DNA of 64,000 nt, taken from assembly GCF_013364195.1 (NCBI RefSeq), contig NZ_CP054918.1, positions 372,001 through 436,000 on the forward strand, in the 5' to 3' direction. Shown here piece after piece: positions 25,512 to 33,802 of the stretch. The notes under the pieces are model-generated. The model was not told the origin of the DNA. It saw nothing but the letters and a program-made list of their open reading frames with translations, and searched no databases. The DNA comes from Streptomyces sp. NA04227. GTDB lineage: Bacteria > Actinomycetota > Actinomycetes > Streptomycetales > Streptomycetaceae. The first letter of the stretch is position 1. Each line of letters starts with the position of its first letter. Made by a program: the position numbers and the translations under genes.

Positions 25512-26996
25512 ATGACCTCTCCGCTCAACTCCTCCCCGACCCAGGAGCGTTGGACGCCGCGTCTGTGGGGGACGCTCCTCGTCCTGTGCGCCGCGATGTT
25601 CCTGGATGCCCTCGACGTCTCGATGGTCGGTGTGGCACTGCCGTCCATCGGCTCCGAGCTCGACCTGTCCACCTCCACCCTCCAGTGGATCGTCAGCGGC
25701 TACATCCTCGGCTACGGCGGCCTGCTGCTGCTCGGTGGCCGCGCGGCCGACCTGCTCGGCCGGCGCCGGGTCTTCCTGATCGCGCTCGGCGTCTTCGCCG
25801 TGGCCTCGCTGCTCGGCGGGCTCGTGGACTCCGGCGCCCTGCTCATCGCGAGCCGGTTCATCAAGGGCCTCAGCGCCGCCTTCACCGCACCGGCGGGCCT
25901 GTCGATCATCACCACGACCTTCGCCGAGGGGCCGGTACGCAACCGCGCCCTGTCGATCTACACGACCTGCGCCGCCACCGGCTTCTCGATGGGCCTGGTC
26001 CTCTCCGGCCTGCTGACCGAGGCCAGTTGGCGCCTCACCATGCTGCTGCCCGCGCCGATCGCGGTGCTCGCCCTGGTCGCCGGCATCAAGCTCATCCCGC
26101 GCAGCCCCCGGGAAGAGACCCGCGGCGGATACGACGTCCCCGGCGCCGTCACCGGCACCGCGTCCATGCTGCTGCTCGTCTTCACCGTGGTGCAGGCGCC
26201 GGAGGTCGGCTGGACCTCGGCACGCACCCTGCTCTCCTTCCTCGCCGTCGTCGTCCTGCTGACCCTGTTCGTCGTCATCGAGCAGCGCAGCGCGAGCCCG
26301 CTGGTCCGCCTCGGTGTGCTGCGCTCGGGCAGCCAACTGCGGGCCCAGGTCGGCGCGATGACCTTCTTCGGCTCGTACGTCGGCTTCCAGTTCCTGGTCA
26401 CCCAGTACATGCAGGACCTGCTCGGCTGGTCGGCCATGCAGACCGCGCTCGCCTTCCTGCCCGCCGGTGCGCTGGTCGCCCTCTCCGCCACCACCATGGG
26501 CTCGGTCATCGACCGCTTCGGCACCCCGCGCCTGATCGTCATCGGCTTCGCGGCGCTCGTCCTGTCCTACGCGCTGTTCCTGCGGGCCGACCTCAGCCCG
26601 ACGTACGCCGTGGTGGTCCTGCCCTCGATGCTGCTGCTCGGCGCCGCCTGCGCGCTGGTCTTCCCCTCGCTCAACGTCCAGGCCACCAACGGCGTCGAGG
26701 ACCACGAACAGGGCATGGTCTCGGGCCTGTTGAACACCTCGATCCAGGTGGGCGGCGCGATCTTCCTGGCCGTCGTGACCGCCGTGGTCACCGCCAACAG
26801 CAAGGAACACGCCACGCCCGAACAGGTTCTGGACAGCTTCCGTCCGGGCCTGCTCGTCGTCACCCTGGTCGCCGCCGCCGGACTCCTGCTCTCGCTGCCC
26901 GGACTGCGCACCCGCCGCGGCGGACCGTCCCTGGTCGTGGCCCGTTCCCAGGCCGAGGAGCCGGTCAAGGCCAAGGCCGGAGCCGTACGCGACTGA
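25512..26996 (+). CDS. MFS drug transporter, DHA2 (EmrB/QacA) type
   Basis: A 494-residue multidrug exporter with about 14 membrane segments. The first helix carries the DHA2-type motif FLDALDVSMVGVALPSIGSE. The helix 2-3 loop is GGRAADLLGRRRVFLIALGV, and the motif-C region reads FSMGLVLSGLL. The ATG at 25512 has no clear ribosome site, so the message may have a short leader. It is divergent from the MarR gene with two operator-like palindromes between them, the usual arrangement of an inducible efflux pump. A large hairpin follows its stop codon. Confidence 0.93.
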   Translation: MTSPLNSSPTQERWTPRLWGTLLVLCAAMFLDALDVSMVGVALPSIGSELDLSTSTLQWIVSGYILGYGGLLLLGGRAADLLGRRRVFLIALGVFAVASLLGGLVDSGALLIASRFIKGLSAAFTAPAGLSIITTTFAEGPVRNRALSIYTTCAATGFSMGLVLSGLLTEASWRLTMLLPAPIAVLALVAGIKLIPRSPREETRGGYDVPGAVTGTASMLLLVFTVVQAPEVGWTSARTLLSFLAVVVLLTLFVVIEQRSASPLVRLGVLRSGSQLRAQVGAMTFFGSYVGFQFLVTQYMQDLLGWSAMQTALAFLPAGALVALSATTMGSVIDRFGTPRLIVIGFAALVLSYALFLRADLSPTYAVVVLPSMLLLGAACALVFPSLNVQATNGVEDHEQGMVSGLLNTSIQVGGAIFLAVVTAVVTANSKEHATPEQVLDSFRPGLLVVTLVAAAGLLLSLPGLRTRRGGPSLVVARSQAEEPVKAKAGAVRD

Positions 26997-27011
26997 GCCC
27001 GGCCCACGCCC

Positions 27012-27069
27012 AACGGCGCCCCGTGGACCGTCACTTGAGAGGTGGCGACCTTGTCCACGGGGCGCCGTT
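27012..27069. terminator. 17-base perfect inverted repeat after the MFS gene
   Basis: AACGGCGCCCCGTGGAC at 27012-27028 pairs perfectly with 27053-27069 across a 24-base loop. It begins 15 bases after the MFS stop and ends 16 bases before the next start codon. It probably terminates the MFS message but could also fold in the leader of the next gene. Confidence 0.75.
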
Positions 27070-27085
27070 CGGTGAGACTTGCCGT

Positions 27086-27358
27086 ATGAGCGGACGGAGC
27101 CCGGCCGAACGGGAAACGATCAGGGTCGGGATCGGCTACGCGCTGTTCAGTGGGACGGTCGCCGCGGTGCTCGTCTACGCGGCGGTGGCCGGTGCGGTCC
27201 TCGTCTTCTCGATGCCCGCCATGGTCGAACGCCTGATGCTGCTCGGCGCCGCCGCGCTCGGCGCCGCGACCTTCGCACTGCGGGTCGCCTTCGTCCTGAT
27301 GGGCCTGCGCAGCCGGGGTCAGCCCAGCCAGCCGGGCCGGACCAACCCCGACTCGTAG
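27086..27358 (+). CDS. Small two-helix membrane protein (DUF6332-like)
   Basis: A 90-residue protein with two hydrophobic helices (around residues 18-42 and 48-70). The opening SPAERETIRVGIGYALFSG resembles DUF6332 proteins of Streptomyces. The function is unknown. Its last 40 bases overlap, tail to tail, the end of the response regulator gene on the other strand. It starts right after a strong hairpin, and no good ribosome site is visible. Confidence 0.7.
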   Translation: MSGRSPAERETIRVGIGYALFSGTVAAVLVYAAVAGAVLVFSMPAMVERLMLLGAAALGAATFALRVAFVLMGLRSRGQPSQPGRTNPDS

Positions 27359-27984
27359 GCCAGCACCACGAGTTGGGCGCGATCGCGCGCCCCGAGCTTC
27401 ACCATGGTCCGGCTGACATGCGTCTTGGCGGTCAGCGGGCTGACCACCAGACGGCGGGCGATCTCCTCGTTGGACAGGCCAATGCCCACCAGCGCCATCA
27501 CCTCGCGCTCCCGCTCGGTGAGCGCCGCCAGCGACTCGGAGACCGCGGGCTCCTTGGAACGGGCCGCGAACTCCGCGATGAGGCGCCGGGTCACCCCGGG
27601 CGAGAGCAGCGCGTCGCCGTCCGTCACGGCCCGTACCGCGCGCAGCAGTTCCTCCGGTTCGGTGTCCTTGACCAGGAAGCCGGAGGCCCCGGCGCGGATC
27701 GCCTCGAAGACGTACTCGTCCAGCTCGAAGGTGGTCAGCATGACCACCCGCACCTCGGCGAGCGCCGGGTCCCGGGTGATCCGCCGGGTGGCGGCGAGCC
27801 CGTCGAGCAGCGGCATCCGGATGTCCATCAGGACCACGTCGGGCCGCAGTCGGGACACCAGGGTCACGGCCTCCTCGCCGTCGGCGGCCTCCCCCGCCAC
27901 CTCGATGTCCGCCTGGGCGTCGAGCAGTGCCCGGAAGCCTGCCCTGACAAGCAGTTGGTCGTCGGCGAGCACGACGCGGATCAA
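27319..27984 (-). CDS. NarL/LuxR-type response regulator
   Basis: A 221-residue regulator. The receiver domain has the acidic pocket VVLADDQLLVRAG, the phosphorylated aspartate in VVLMDIRMP and the lysine in GFLVKDTEPEELL. The LuxR-type helix-turn-helix is LTEREREVMALVGIGLSNEE with KTHVSRTMVKLG. A TTG start at 27984 overlaps the kinase stop (TTGA) and is preceded by GGGAGGA, so the pair is translationally coupled. The target genes are unknown. Confidence 0.93.
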   Translation of the reverse strand: MIRVVLADDQLLVRAGFRALLDAQADIEVAGEAADGEEAVTLVSRLRPDVVLMDIRMPLLDGLAATRRITRDPALAEVRVVMLTTFELDEYVFEAIRAGASGFLVKDTEPEELLRAVRAVTDGDALLSPGVTRRLIAEFAARSKEPAVSESLAALTEREREVMALVGIGLSNEEIARRLVVSPLTAKTHVSRTMVKLGARDRAQLVVLAYESGLVRPGWLG

Positions 27985-29219
27985 CGGTCCTCCCGGAAGG
28001 GCAGTACGGCACTCACACTGAATCCCCCGTCCTCGCGGGGGGCGGCCTCGATCGTGCCACCGAGCGCGGCGGCACGCTCCCGCATTCCGGCAAGGCCGTT
28101 GCCGCTGCCACCGGCCGGTGCGCCGGTGGCGGGCCCGTCGTCGTCGATCCGCAGCCGCAGCACCGCGGGCTCGTGACACAGATGCACCCGGGCCGTTCGC
28201 GAACCGGAGTGGCGCACCACGTTGGTGAGGGCCTCCTGGACGATGCGGAAGGCCGCGAGATCGGCGCCCGGCGGCAGCGCGACCGGGTCGCCCTCCGCGG
28301 TGACCTCCACGGTGAGTCCGACGCCCGCCGCCTGCTCGACCAGTTCGGGGAGCCGGGCCAGACCCGGCGCGGGGGCGCGCGGCACGTCCCCCGGCGTACG
28401 CAGGTTGTCGAGCACCTGGCGGACCTCGCCGAGCGCCTCCTTGCTGGCCGACTTGATGGCGGTGAGCGCCGACCTGGCCTGCTCGGGATCCGAGTCAAGC
28501 AGGGCGAGACCGACTCCGGCCTGCACATTGATCACGGAGATGCTGTGGGCGAGCACATCGTGCAACTCCCGTGCGATACGCAGCCGTTCCTCGTCCGCGC
28601 GGCGCCTGGCGGCCTGCTCGCGTTCCCGGCGTTCGCGGCGCCACTGCTCCCGTTTGACCCGTGCCAGTTCGGACAGTGCCACCACGGCGGCGGCCCAGGC
28701 GGCGACGCCGATCTCCTGACTCCAGGGCGCCGGGCCGTCGTCCGGCGGCAGCCAGCGGTACAGCCAGTGCGCCACCAGGAGATGTCCGGCCCACAGCATG
28801 CCGAGCGCCGACCAGGCCGCCTTGCGGTGCCCGGTGACGACCGCGCTGAAGCAGCCCAGCGCCACCGTGAGGAACACCGGCCCGTACGGGTAGCCCGCGC
28901 TCAGGTAGACCAGCGCGGTGCCCGCCGTCACGAAGGCCACCAAAACCGGATGCCGTCGCCGCCACAGCAACGAGACCGTGCCGCCCGCGAGCAGCAGCCG
29001 CGCGAAGACGTCCAGCGATTCACGGTCGGGCTGGCCCTTCGCCGCGAATCCGGAGCCGATCATGACGAACCCGGTGATCAGCAGGGTGGAGAGCCAGGGC
29101 AGCCGGGTTCCGTCCTCCTCGCCGAGACCGCCGGGCCCGGGCCACCGGTCGGGAAGGCGCCGCCAGGGCGGTGCCTGGCGGCGGAGGATGCCGCGGATGC
29201 CGGTGGGCTGCTGTTCCAT
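27981..29219 (-). CDS. Two-component sensor histidine kinase (HisKA_3 type)
   Basis: A 412-residue sensor with four or five membrane helices in the first 170 residues. A basic linker follows, then the HisKA_3 H-box RIARELHDVLAHSISVINVQ and an ATPase domain with QEALTNVVRHSG, RIDDDGPATG and NGLAGMRERAAALGG. The short membrane-embedded sensor lacks an extracellular domain, as in DesK-like kinases that monitor the membrane. The ATG at 29219 or the GTG at 29228 could start it. It phosphorylates the coupled response regulator. Confidence 0.92.
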   Translation of the reverse strand: MEQQPTGIRGILRRQAPPWRRLPDRWPGPGGLGEEDGTRLPWLSTLLITGFVMIGSGFAAKGQPDRESLDVFARLLLAGGTVSLLWRRRHPVLVAFVTAGTALVYLSAGYPYGPVFLTVALGCFSAVVTGHRKAAWSALGMLWAGHLLVAHWLYRWLPPDDGPAPWSQEIGVAAWAAAVVALSELARVKREQWRRERREREQAARRRADEERLRIARELHDVLAHSISVINVQAGVGLALLDSDPEQARSALTAIKSASKEALGEVRQVLDNLRTPGDVPRAPAPGLARLPELVEQAAGVGLTVEVTAEGDPVALPPGADLAAFRIVQEALTNVVRHSGSRTARVHLCHEPAVLRLRIDDDGPATGAPAGGSGNGLAGMRERAAALGGTIEAAPREDGGFSVSAVLPFREDR

Positions 29220-29422
29220 GTCGGCCACGCTAAGCGCCGCGGCCCGTCCCCGGCGTCAGCCGGGCGTGGTGATCACGGCTACTCCTCACGGAGTAGGCCG
29301 CTCGGGCCGCGGTCTGCGGGGGGCGCCCGTCGTACGGGTCCGCTCGGGGCGGGTGCGGGCGTCGCGAAGGTCCGCGCGCAAAGGGCCCTTCGTACGACCC
29401 GGACGGTGGGACAGCCCCGGCG

Positions 29423-30115
29423 TCAGACCCCTGTCAGCCCGACGGACCCGGCGAGCGAGGCGGCGCACTGGGCGAAGAACCTCTCCCGGTCCTCGACGAT
29501 GCGGTTGAACTGGCCGAACAGCTCGAAGCCGACCAGGCCGAACAGCTGCGCCCAGGCGGCGACGAGGGCGAGGCACACCTCGGGCGGCAGGCCGGGGGCC
29601 AGATCCGCCGCCAACCGTTCCGCCTCGGGACGCGCGTCGTCCGACAGTGCCGGGAGACGCAGCCGCTCCGCGTGCCAGGCGTCCCGGGTCACGTCGATCA
29701 ACAGCCTGCCCACCCGGGCGGCCGCGGGGACGGTGGTCTGCGGGGCGGCGTAACCGGGCACGGGCGAGCCGTAGATCAGCGCGTACTCGTGCGGATGCGC
29801 GAGGGCCCAGGTCCGTACCGCCTCGCACACGGTGGTCCAGCGCACCACATACGCGTCGCCCGGCACCTGTGCGTGCGCCCCTTCGGCCGCCGCCCCGAGC
29901 GAGTCGTACGCGTCGATGATGAGCGCCGTCAGCAGCTCGTCCCGGCTGGGGAAGTAGCGGTAGAGCGCCGAGGAGACCATGCCGAGCTCCCGGGCCACCG
30001 AGCGCAGTGAGAGCCGCTGGGCTCCCTCGACGGCGAGCTGGCGCCGCGCCTCGTCCTTGATGGCCGCGGTGATCTCGGCCCGGGCCCGCGCCCGGACGCC
30101 CTGTGGGGTGCTCAT
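29423..30115 (-). CDS. TetR/AcrR family regulator
   Basis: A 230-residue repressor. The helix-turn-helix is LSLRSVARELGMVSSALYRY followed by FPSRDELLTALI. The C-terminal TetR_C domain contains WALAHPHEYALIYGSPVPGY, a signature of a common actinobacterial subgroup. The ATG at 30115 faces the deazaflavin oxidoreductase gene across a 267-base region packed with GAGAGC elements. It most likely represses itself and that gene. Confidence 0.93.
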   Translation of the reverse strand: MSTPQGVRARARAEITAAIKDEARRQLAVEGAQRLSLRSVARELGMVSSALYRYFPSRDELLTALIIDAYDSLGAAAEGAHAQVPGDAYVVRWTTVCEAVRTWALAHPHEYALIYGSPVPGYAAPQTTVPAAARVGRLLIDVTRDAWHAERLRLPALSDDARPEAERLAADLAPGLPPEVCLALVAAWAQLFGLVGFELFGQFNRIVEDRERFFAQCAASLAGSVGLTGV

Positions 30116-30158
30116 GACCCGGCAGTCTCCCATACGTCCGGAAGCACTGCACACAGAC

Positions 30159-30353
30159 GAGAGCAGGGGAACACGAAGAGAGCGCCAGACCGAAACAAGA
30201 GCGCTGGACCGAAAAGAGAGCACCGCTCTTGCATTCGCGCGCCACCTCCCCCATGCTGGAACCCAGAACGAGAGCACTGCTCTCGCCTCACGGTTCACAT
30301 CCCGCCGTACACGCACACCGTTCACACCGCAGCGCTCTCACCTCAGCGCTCTC
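30159..30353. promoter_or_regulatory. Array of GAGAGC operator elements
   Basis: GAGAGC or its complement occurs at 30159, 30178, 30216, 30270, 30279, 30334 and 30348, with a one-mismatch copy near 30198. The site GAGAGCACTGCTCTC (30270-30284) is a perfect 7+1+7 palindrome, and 30216-30230 is a near copy. AGCGCTCTCACCTC is tandemly repeated at 30331-30358. The array fills the divergent TetR/oxidoreductase promoter region. Confidence 0.75.
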
Positions 30354-30382
30354 ACCTCAGCAGCCGCACACGGAGGCCCGCC

Positions 30383-30883
30383 ATGTCCGCCGAGTCCACC
30401 ACTTCCCGTACCTCTCCCGGCTCCCCTTCTTCCACGTACTACAGAGCCCCCGGCCGTACGACAGCCGCGTTCAACCGGCTCGTCGGCTGGCTGGCCCGGC
30501 GCGGGCTGAGCCTTCAGGGGTCGGCCGAGCTCTCGGTCCGCGGGCGCAAGAGCGGGCAGCCGCAGCGGCTGCCGGTCAACCCGCTCCCGTTCCGGGGCGA
30601 GGAGTACCTGGTGTCGGCGCGCGGCACCTCGCAGTGGGTGCGCAACATGCGGGCGGCGGGCGGCGGCGAGCTCCGACTCGGCCGCCGGGTACGGGAGTTC
30701 ACGGCGACGGAGGTGCCCGACGCCGAGAAGCCGGAGATCCTGCGCGTCTACCTGAAGCGGTGGGGCTGGGAGGTGGGCGAGTTCTTCCGCGGGGTGACCG
30801 CCGAGTCGTCCGATGCCACGCTGCTCGCCGCCGCACCGGACCACCCGGTCTTCAGGATCACCGTCAAGGACGCCCCGCGGTGA
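30383..30883 (+). CDS. F420-dependent nitroreductase/deazaflavin-dependent oxidoreductase family protein
   Basis: A 166-residue split-barrel protein of the Ddn-like group. It shows SVRGRKSGQPQRLPVNPLPF, EEYLVSARGTSQWVRNMRAA and an arginine-rich GELRLGRRVREF strand, which form the cofactor pocket in relatives. Many members use reduced F420 on quinones or nitro compounds. The ATG follows GGAGG by 6 bases. It lies behind the operator array and opposite the TetR gene. Confidence 0.9.
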   Translation: MSAESTTSRTSPGSPSSTYYRAPGRTTAAFNRLVGWLARRGLSLQGSAELSVRGRKSGQPQRLPVNPLPFRGEEYLVSARGTSQWVRNMRAAGGGELRLGRRVREFTATEVPDAEKPEILRVYLKRWGWEVGEFFRGVTAESSDATLLAAAPDHPVFRITVKDAPR

Positions 30884-30898
30884 ACGGGGCGCCCGGGC

Positions 30899-32101
30899 TC
30901 AGCCGTCCAGCCGCGAAAGGACCCGGTGCGCCACCGGATGCGTACGGACGATCTCGGCGAGGGTCGTCGAACCGCGGGTGATGCGGGCGAAGGCCTTCCA
31001 GGCGGGGCGGAAGCCGGTGATCGCCGCGTGCAGCATGCCGGGCCTGCGCTCGAAGGCCTTCAGGATGCGGCTGCCGACACCCATCTCCACGCCGAGTCCC
31101 GCCTTCACCGCGAAGGCGTAGTTCAGCGCCTGGCGGCGGGCGTCCACGGCGTCCTGCGCCTCTGCGATCCGCACCGCCCACTCCCCCGCGAGCCTCCCGG
31201 AGCGCAGTGCGAAGGAGATGCCCTCGCGGGTCCACGGCTCCAGCATGCCCGCGGCGTCGCCGCACACCAACACCCGGCCGCGGGACAGCGGGGAGTCGTC
31301 GCTGCGGCAGCGGGTCAGATGGCCGGAGGAGATCTCCGGTTCGAATCCGGCGAGCCCGAGGCGGGCGACGAAGTCCTCCAAGTACCGCTTGGTGGCCTCG
31401 CCTTCACCGCGTGCGGAGATCACGCCCACGGTCAGTGTGTCGCCCTTGGGGAAGACCCAGCCGTAACTGCCGGGCAGGGGGCCCCAGTCGATCTGCACCC
31501 GGCCCGCCCAGTCCTCCGCCACCGTCGGCGGCACCGGGATCTCGGCCTCCAGGCCGAGGTCCACCTGGCCGAGCTTCACGCCGACATGAGCACCTATCCG
31601 GCTGGCGCTGCCGTCGGCGCCGACCACCGAACGGGCCAGGAGGGTCTCGCCGCCCTGGAGGACGACGGCCACCGTGCGGCGGTCGGGGACCTCGGGGCCG
31701 TGCTGCTCGACCCGGGAGACGGTCACACCGGTGCGCAGTTCGGCACCGGCCTTCTGCGCGTGCTCCACCAGCGCGTGGTCGAACTCCCGCCGGTCCACGA
31801 GCCCGAACAGCATCTGCTTCGAGCGCCGGGTGCGCGCGAACTTGCCGTCCAGCGAGAAGGTCACCGCGTGCACCCGGTCGCGCAGCGGCAGTTCGAAGCC
31901 CGGCGGCAGTGCGTCGCGCGAGGGTCCGATGATGCCGCCGCCGCAGGTCTTGTAGCGCGGCAGCGAGGCCTTCTCAAGGAGCAGGACACTGCGGCCCGCG
32001 ACCGCGGCGGCGTACGCCGCCGAGGCTCCCGCGGGACCGGCTCCGACCACGACCACGTCCCAGGTCTCACGCACGTCGTCGGCTGGGTTCTCGCTGCTCA
32101 C
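30899..32101 (-). CDS. Geranylgeranyl reductase family FAD-dependent oxidoreductase
   Basis: A 400-residue flavoenzyme. The FAD-binding start is VVVVGAGPAGASAAYAAAVA, the cysteine-containing PRYKTCGGGIIG follows, and YGWVFPKGDTLTVGVIS and VCGDAAGMLEPWTREGISFA are family motifs. The group reduces isoprenoid double bonds, for example in menaquinone or archaeal-type lipids; in actinomycetes partial saturation of menaquinone is the best guess. The GTG at 32101 has GGAGA 5 bases upstream, whereas the ATG at 32137 lacks a ribosome site. It is convergent with the deazaflavin oxidoreductase gene. Confidence 0.9.
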   Translation of the reverse strand: MSSENPADDVRETWDVVVVGAGPAGASAAYAAAVAGRSVLLLEKASLPRYKTCGGGIIGPSRDALPPGFELPLRDRVHAVTFSLDGKFARTRRSKQMLFGLVDRREFDHALVEHAQKAGAELRTGVTVSRVEQHGPEVPDRRTVAVVLQGGETLLARSVVGADGSASRIGAHVGVKLGQVDLGLEAEIPVPPTVAEDWAGRVQIDWGPLPGSYGWVFPKGDTLTVGVISARGEGEATKRYLEDFVARLGLAGFEPEISSGHLTRCRSDDSPLSRGRVLVCGDAAGMLEPWTREGISFALRSGRLAGEWAVRIAEAQDAVDARRQALNYAFAVKAGLGVEMGVGSRILKAFERRPGMLHAAITGFRPAWKAFARITRGSTTLAEIVRTHPVAHRVLSRLDG

Positions 32102-32357
32102 GCTGGTCTCCGCTCCCCACTCACGTGTCTGGCGCATGTTTCACGGGCATCCTACGGCGGGCCCGTTCGAAACCACCGTGGGAGGATCGGCGAGGTCTTC
32201 GCCACGCACACAAGGCACCGACGAAGCCCGCACAAGCCGTCGCAGGACGTACACAGACGTCCCTCGCGATTGCCACGGCCGTGCTGCCGAGGCTCTCGGG
32301 CCCCGGCCGCGGCGGCCGTACACAGATGACAACGCCTCACCGATCAGGAGCGTGCCC

Positions 32358-33716
32358 ATGCCGAGCCACCATCTCGCCGAGACCGTCGCCACACTGATGC
32401 CGCGGGCCAAAGCGGAACTGACACAACTGGTGGCCTTCAAGTCGGTGGCGGACTTCACGCAGTTCCCGCGCAGTGAGAGCGAACGCGCCGCCCGCTGGGT
32501 CGCCGACGCCCTGTACGCGGAGGGTTTCCAGGACGTCGCGATCCTCGACACCCCGGACGGCACCCAGTCCGTGTACGGCCTGCTGCCCGGCCCCGAGGGC
32601 GCGCCGACGGTACTGCTCTACGCGCACTACGACGTGCAGCCGCCGCTGGACGAGTCGGCGTGGACCACCCCGCCCTTCGAACTCACCGAGCGGGACGGCC
32701 GCTGGTACGGGCGCGGCTCGGCGGACTGCAAGGGCGGCCTCGTCATGCACCTCACCGCCCTGCGCGCGCTGAAGGCGCACGGCGGCGTGCCCGTCACGGT
32801 GAAGCTGATCGTCGAGGGCTCCGAGGAACAGGGCACCGGGGGCCTGCAGGCCTACGCCGAGCAGCACCCCGAACTCCTGGCCGCCGACACCGTTCTCATC
32901 GGCGACGCGGGCAACTTCCGCGTCGGCCTGCCCACCGTGACCGCCACGCTGCGCGGGATGACCCTGGTCCGCGTCGAGATCGAGACCCTGCGCGGCAATC
33001 TGCACTCCGGCCAGTTCGGCGGCGCGGCCCCGGACGCGCTCGCCGCCCTGATCCGCGTACTGGACTCGCTGCGCGCCGAGGACGGAACGACCACGGTCGA
33101 CGGGCTGACCGCGGGTTCCGCGTGGGACGGACTCACCTACGAGGAGGGCGACTTCCGCGAGGACGCCCAAGTGCTCGACGGGGTCGGCCTCATCGGCTCG
33201 GGGCCGCTCGCCGAACGCCTCTGGTCCCGCCCCGCGGTGACCGTGCTCGGCATCGACTGCCCGCCGGTCCTCGGCGCCACCCCGTCCGTCCACGCACGGG
33301 CCGCCGCGCTGGTGAGCCTGCGGGTACCGCCCGGCACCGACGCCACCGAGGCGAACAAGCTGCTGCTCGCCCACCTGGAGGCGCACACCCCTTGGGGCGC
33401 CCGCGTCCGCACCGAACAGGTCGGCCAGGGCCAGGCGTTCGACGCCGACCTCTCGGGACCCGCGTACACCGCGATGGCGCGGGCGATGCGGGAGGCCTAC
33501 GAGGGCCAGGAAATGCAGGTCGCCGGTCACGGCGGCTCGATCCCGCTGTGCAACACCCTCGCCGGGCTCTACCCGGAGGCGGAGATCCTGCTCATCGGCC
33601 TCAGCGAGCCCTCGGCGCGGATCCACGCCGTCGACGAGAGCGTCTCGCCCGAGGAGTTGGAGCGCCTGTCCGTGGCCGAGGCCCTCTTCCTGCGGGACTA
33701 CGCGGGCCGGGACTGA
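32358..33716 (+). CDS. M20 family dipeptidase/metallopeptidase
   Basis: A 452-residue zinc peptidase. Metal-site motifs are LLYAHYDVQPPLDE, GRGSADCKGGLVMH and IVEGSEEQGTGG, followed by the bridging aspartate in LIGDAGNFRVG and the late AGHGGSIPLCNTL. A dimerisation domain is inserted around residues 200-310 (TLRGMTLVRVEIETLRGNLH). It is a cytosolic enzyme expected to hydrolyse dipeptides such as carnosine-like or Cys-Gly substrates. The ATG follows AGGAG by 8 bases. A strong terminator follows. Confidence 0.93.
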   Translation: MPSHHLAETVATLMPRAKAELTQLVAFKSVADFTQFPRSESERAARWVADALYAEGFQDVAILDTPDGTQSVYGLLPGPEGAPTVLLYAHYDVQPPLDESAWTTPPFELTERDGRWYGRGSADCKGGLVMHLTALRALKAHGGVPVTVKLIVEGSEEQGTGGLQAYAEQHPELLAADTVLIGDAGNFRVGLPTVTATLRGMTLVRVEIETLRGNLHSGQFGGAAPDALAALIRVLDSLRAEDGTTTVDGLTAGSAWDGLTYEEGDFREDAQVLDGVGLIGSGPLAERLWSRPAVTVLGIDCPPVLGATPSVHARAAALVSLRVPPGTDATEANKLLLAHLEAHTPWGARVRTEQVGQGQAFDADLSGPAYTAMARAMREAYEGQEMQVAGHGGSIPLCNTLAGLYPEAEILLIGLSEPSARIHAVDESVSPEELERLSVAEALFLRDYAGRD

Positions 33717-33726
33717 ACGGTCCGCG

Positions 33727-33765
33727 CCGGGCAGCCGCGCCGCTTCGTACGGCGCGGCTGCCCGG
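33727..33765. terminator. Bidirectional terminator
   Basis: CCGGGCAGCCGCGCCG at 33727-33742 pairs perfectly over 16 bases with 33750-33765 around a 7-base loop, between the convergent M20 and kinase-Nudix genes. Confidence 0.88.
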
Positions 33766-33802
33766 TGCGGCCCCGGCCGACCGGGACTGTCCCGATCGGG
33801 AC

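Noticed and set aside
30159..30358. Regularly repeated GAGAGC elements considered as a CRISPR-like array
   Set aside because: The elements are short, occur in both orientations with irregular spacing and lie between divergent genes, which fits an operator array.
31329..31344. T-arm-like sequence GGTTCGAATCC suggesting a tRNA
   Set aside because: It lies within the coding frame of the geranylgeranyl reductase-like gene (residues FEPEI) and no cloverleaf can be drawn around it.
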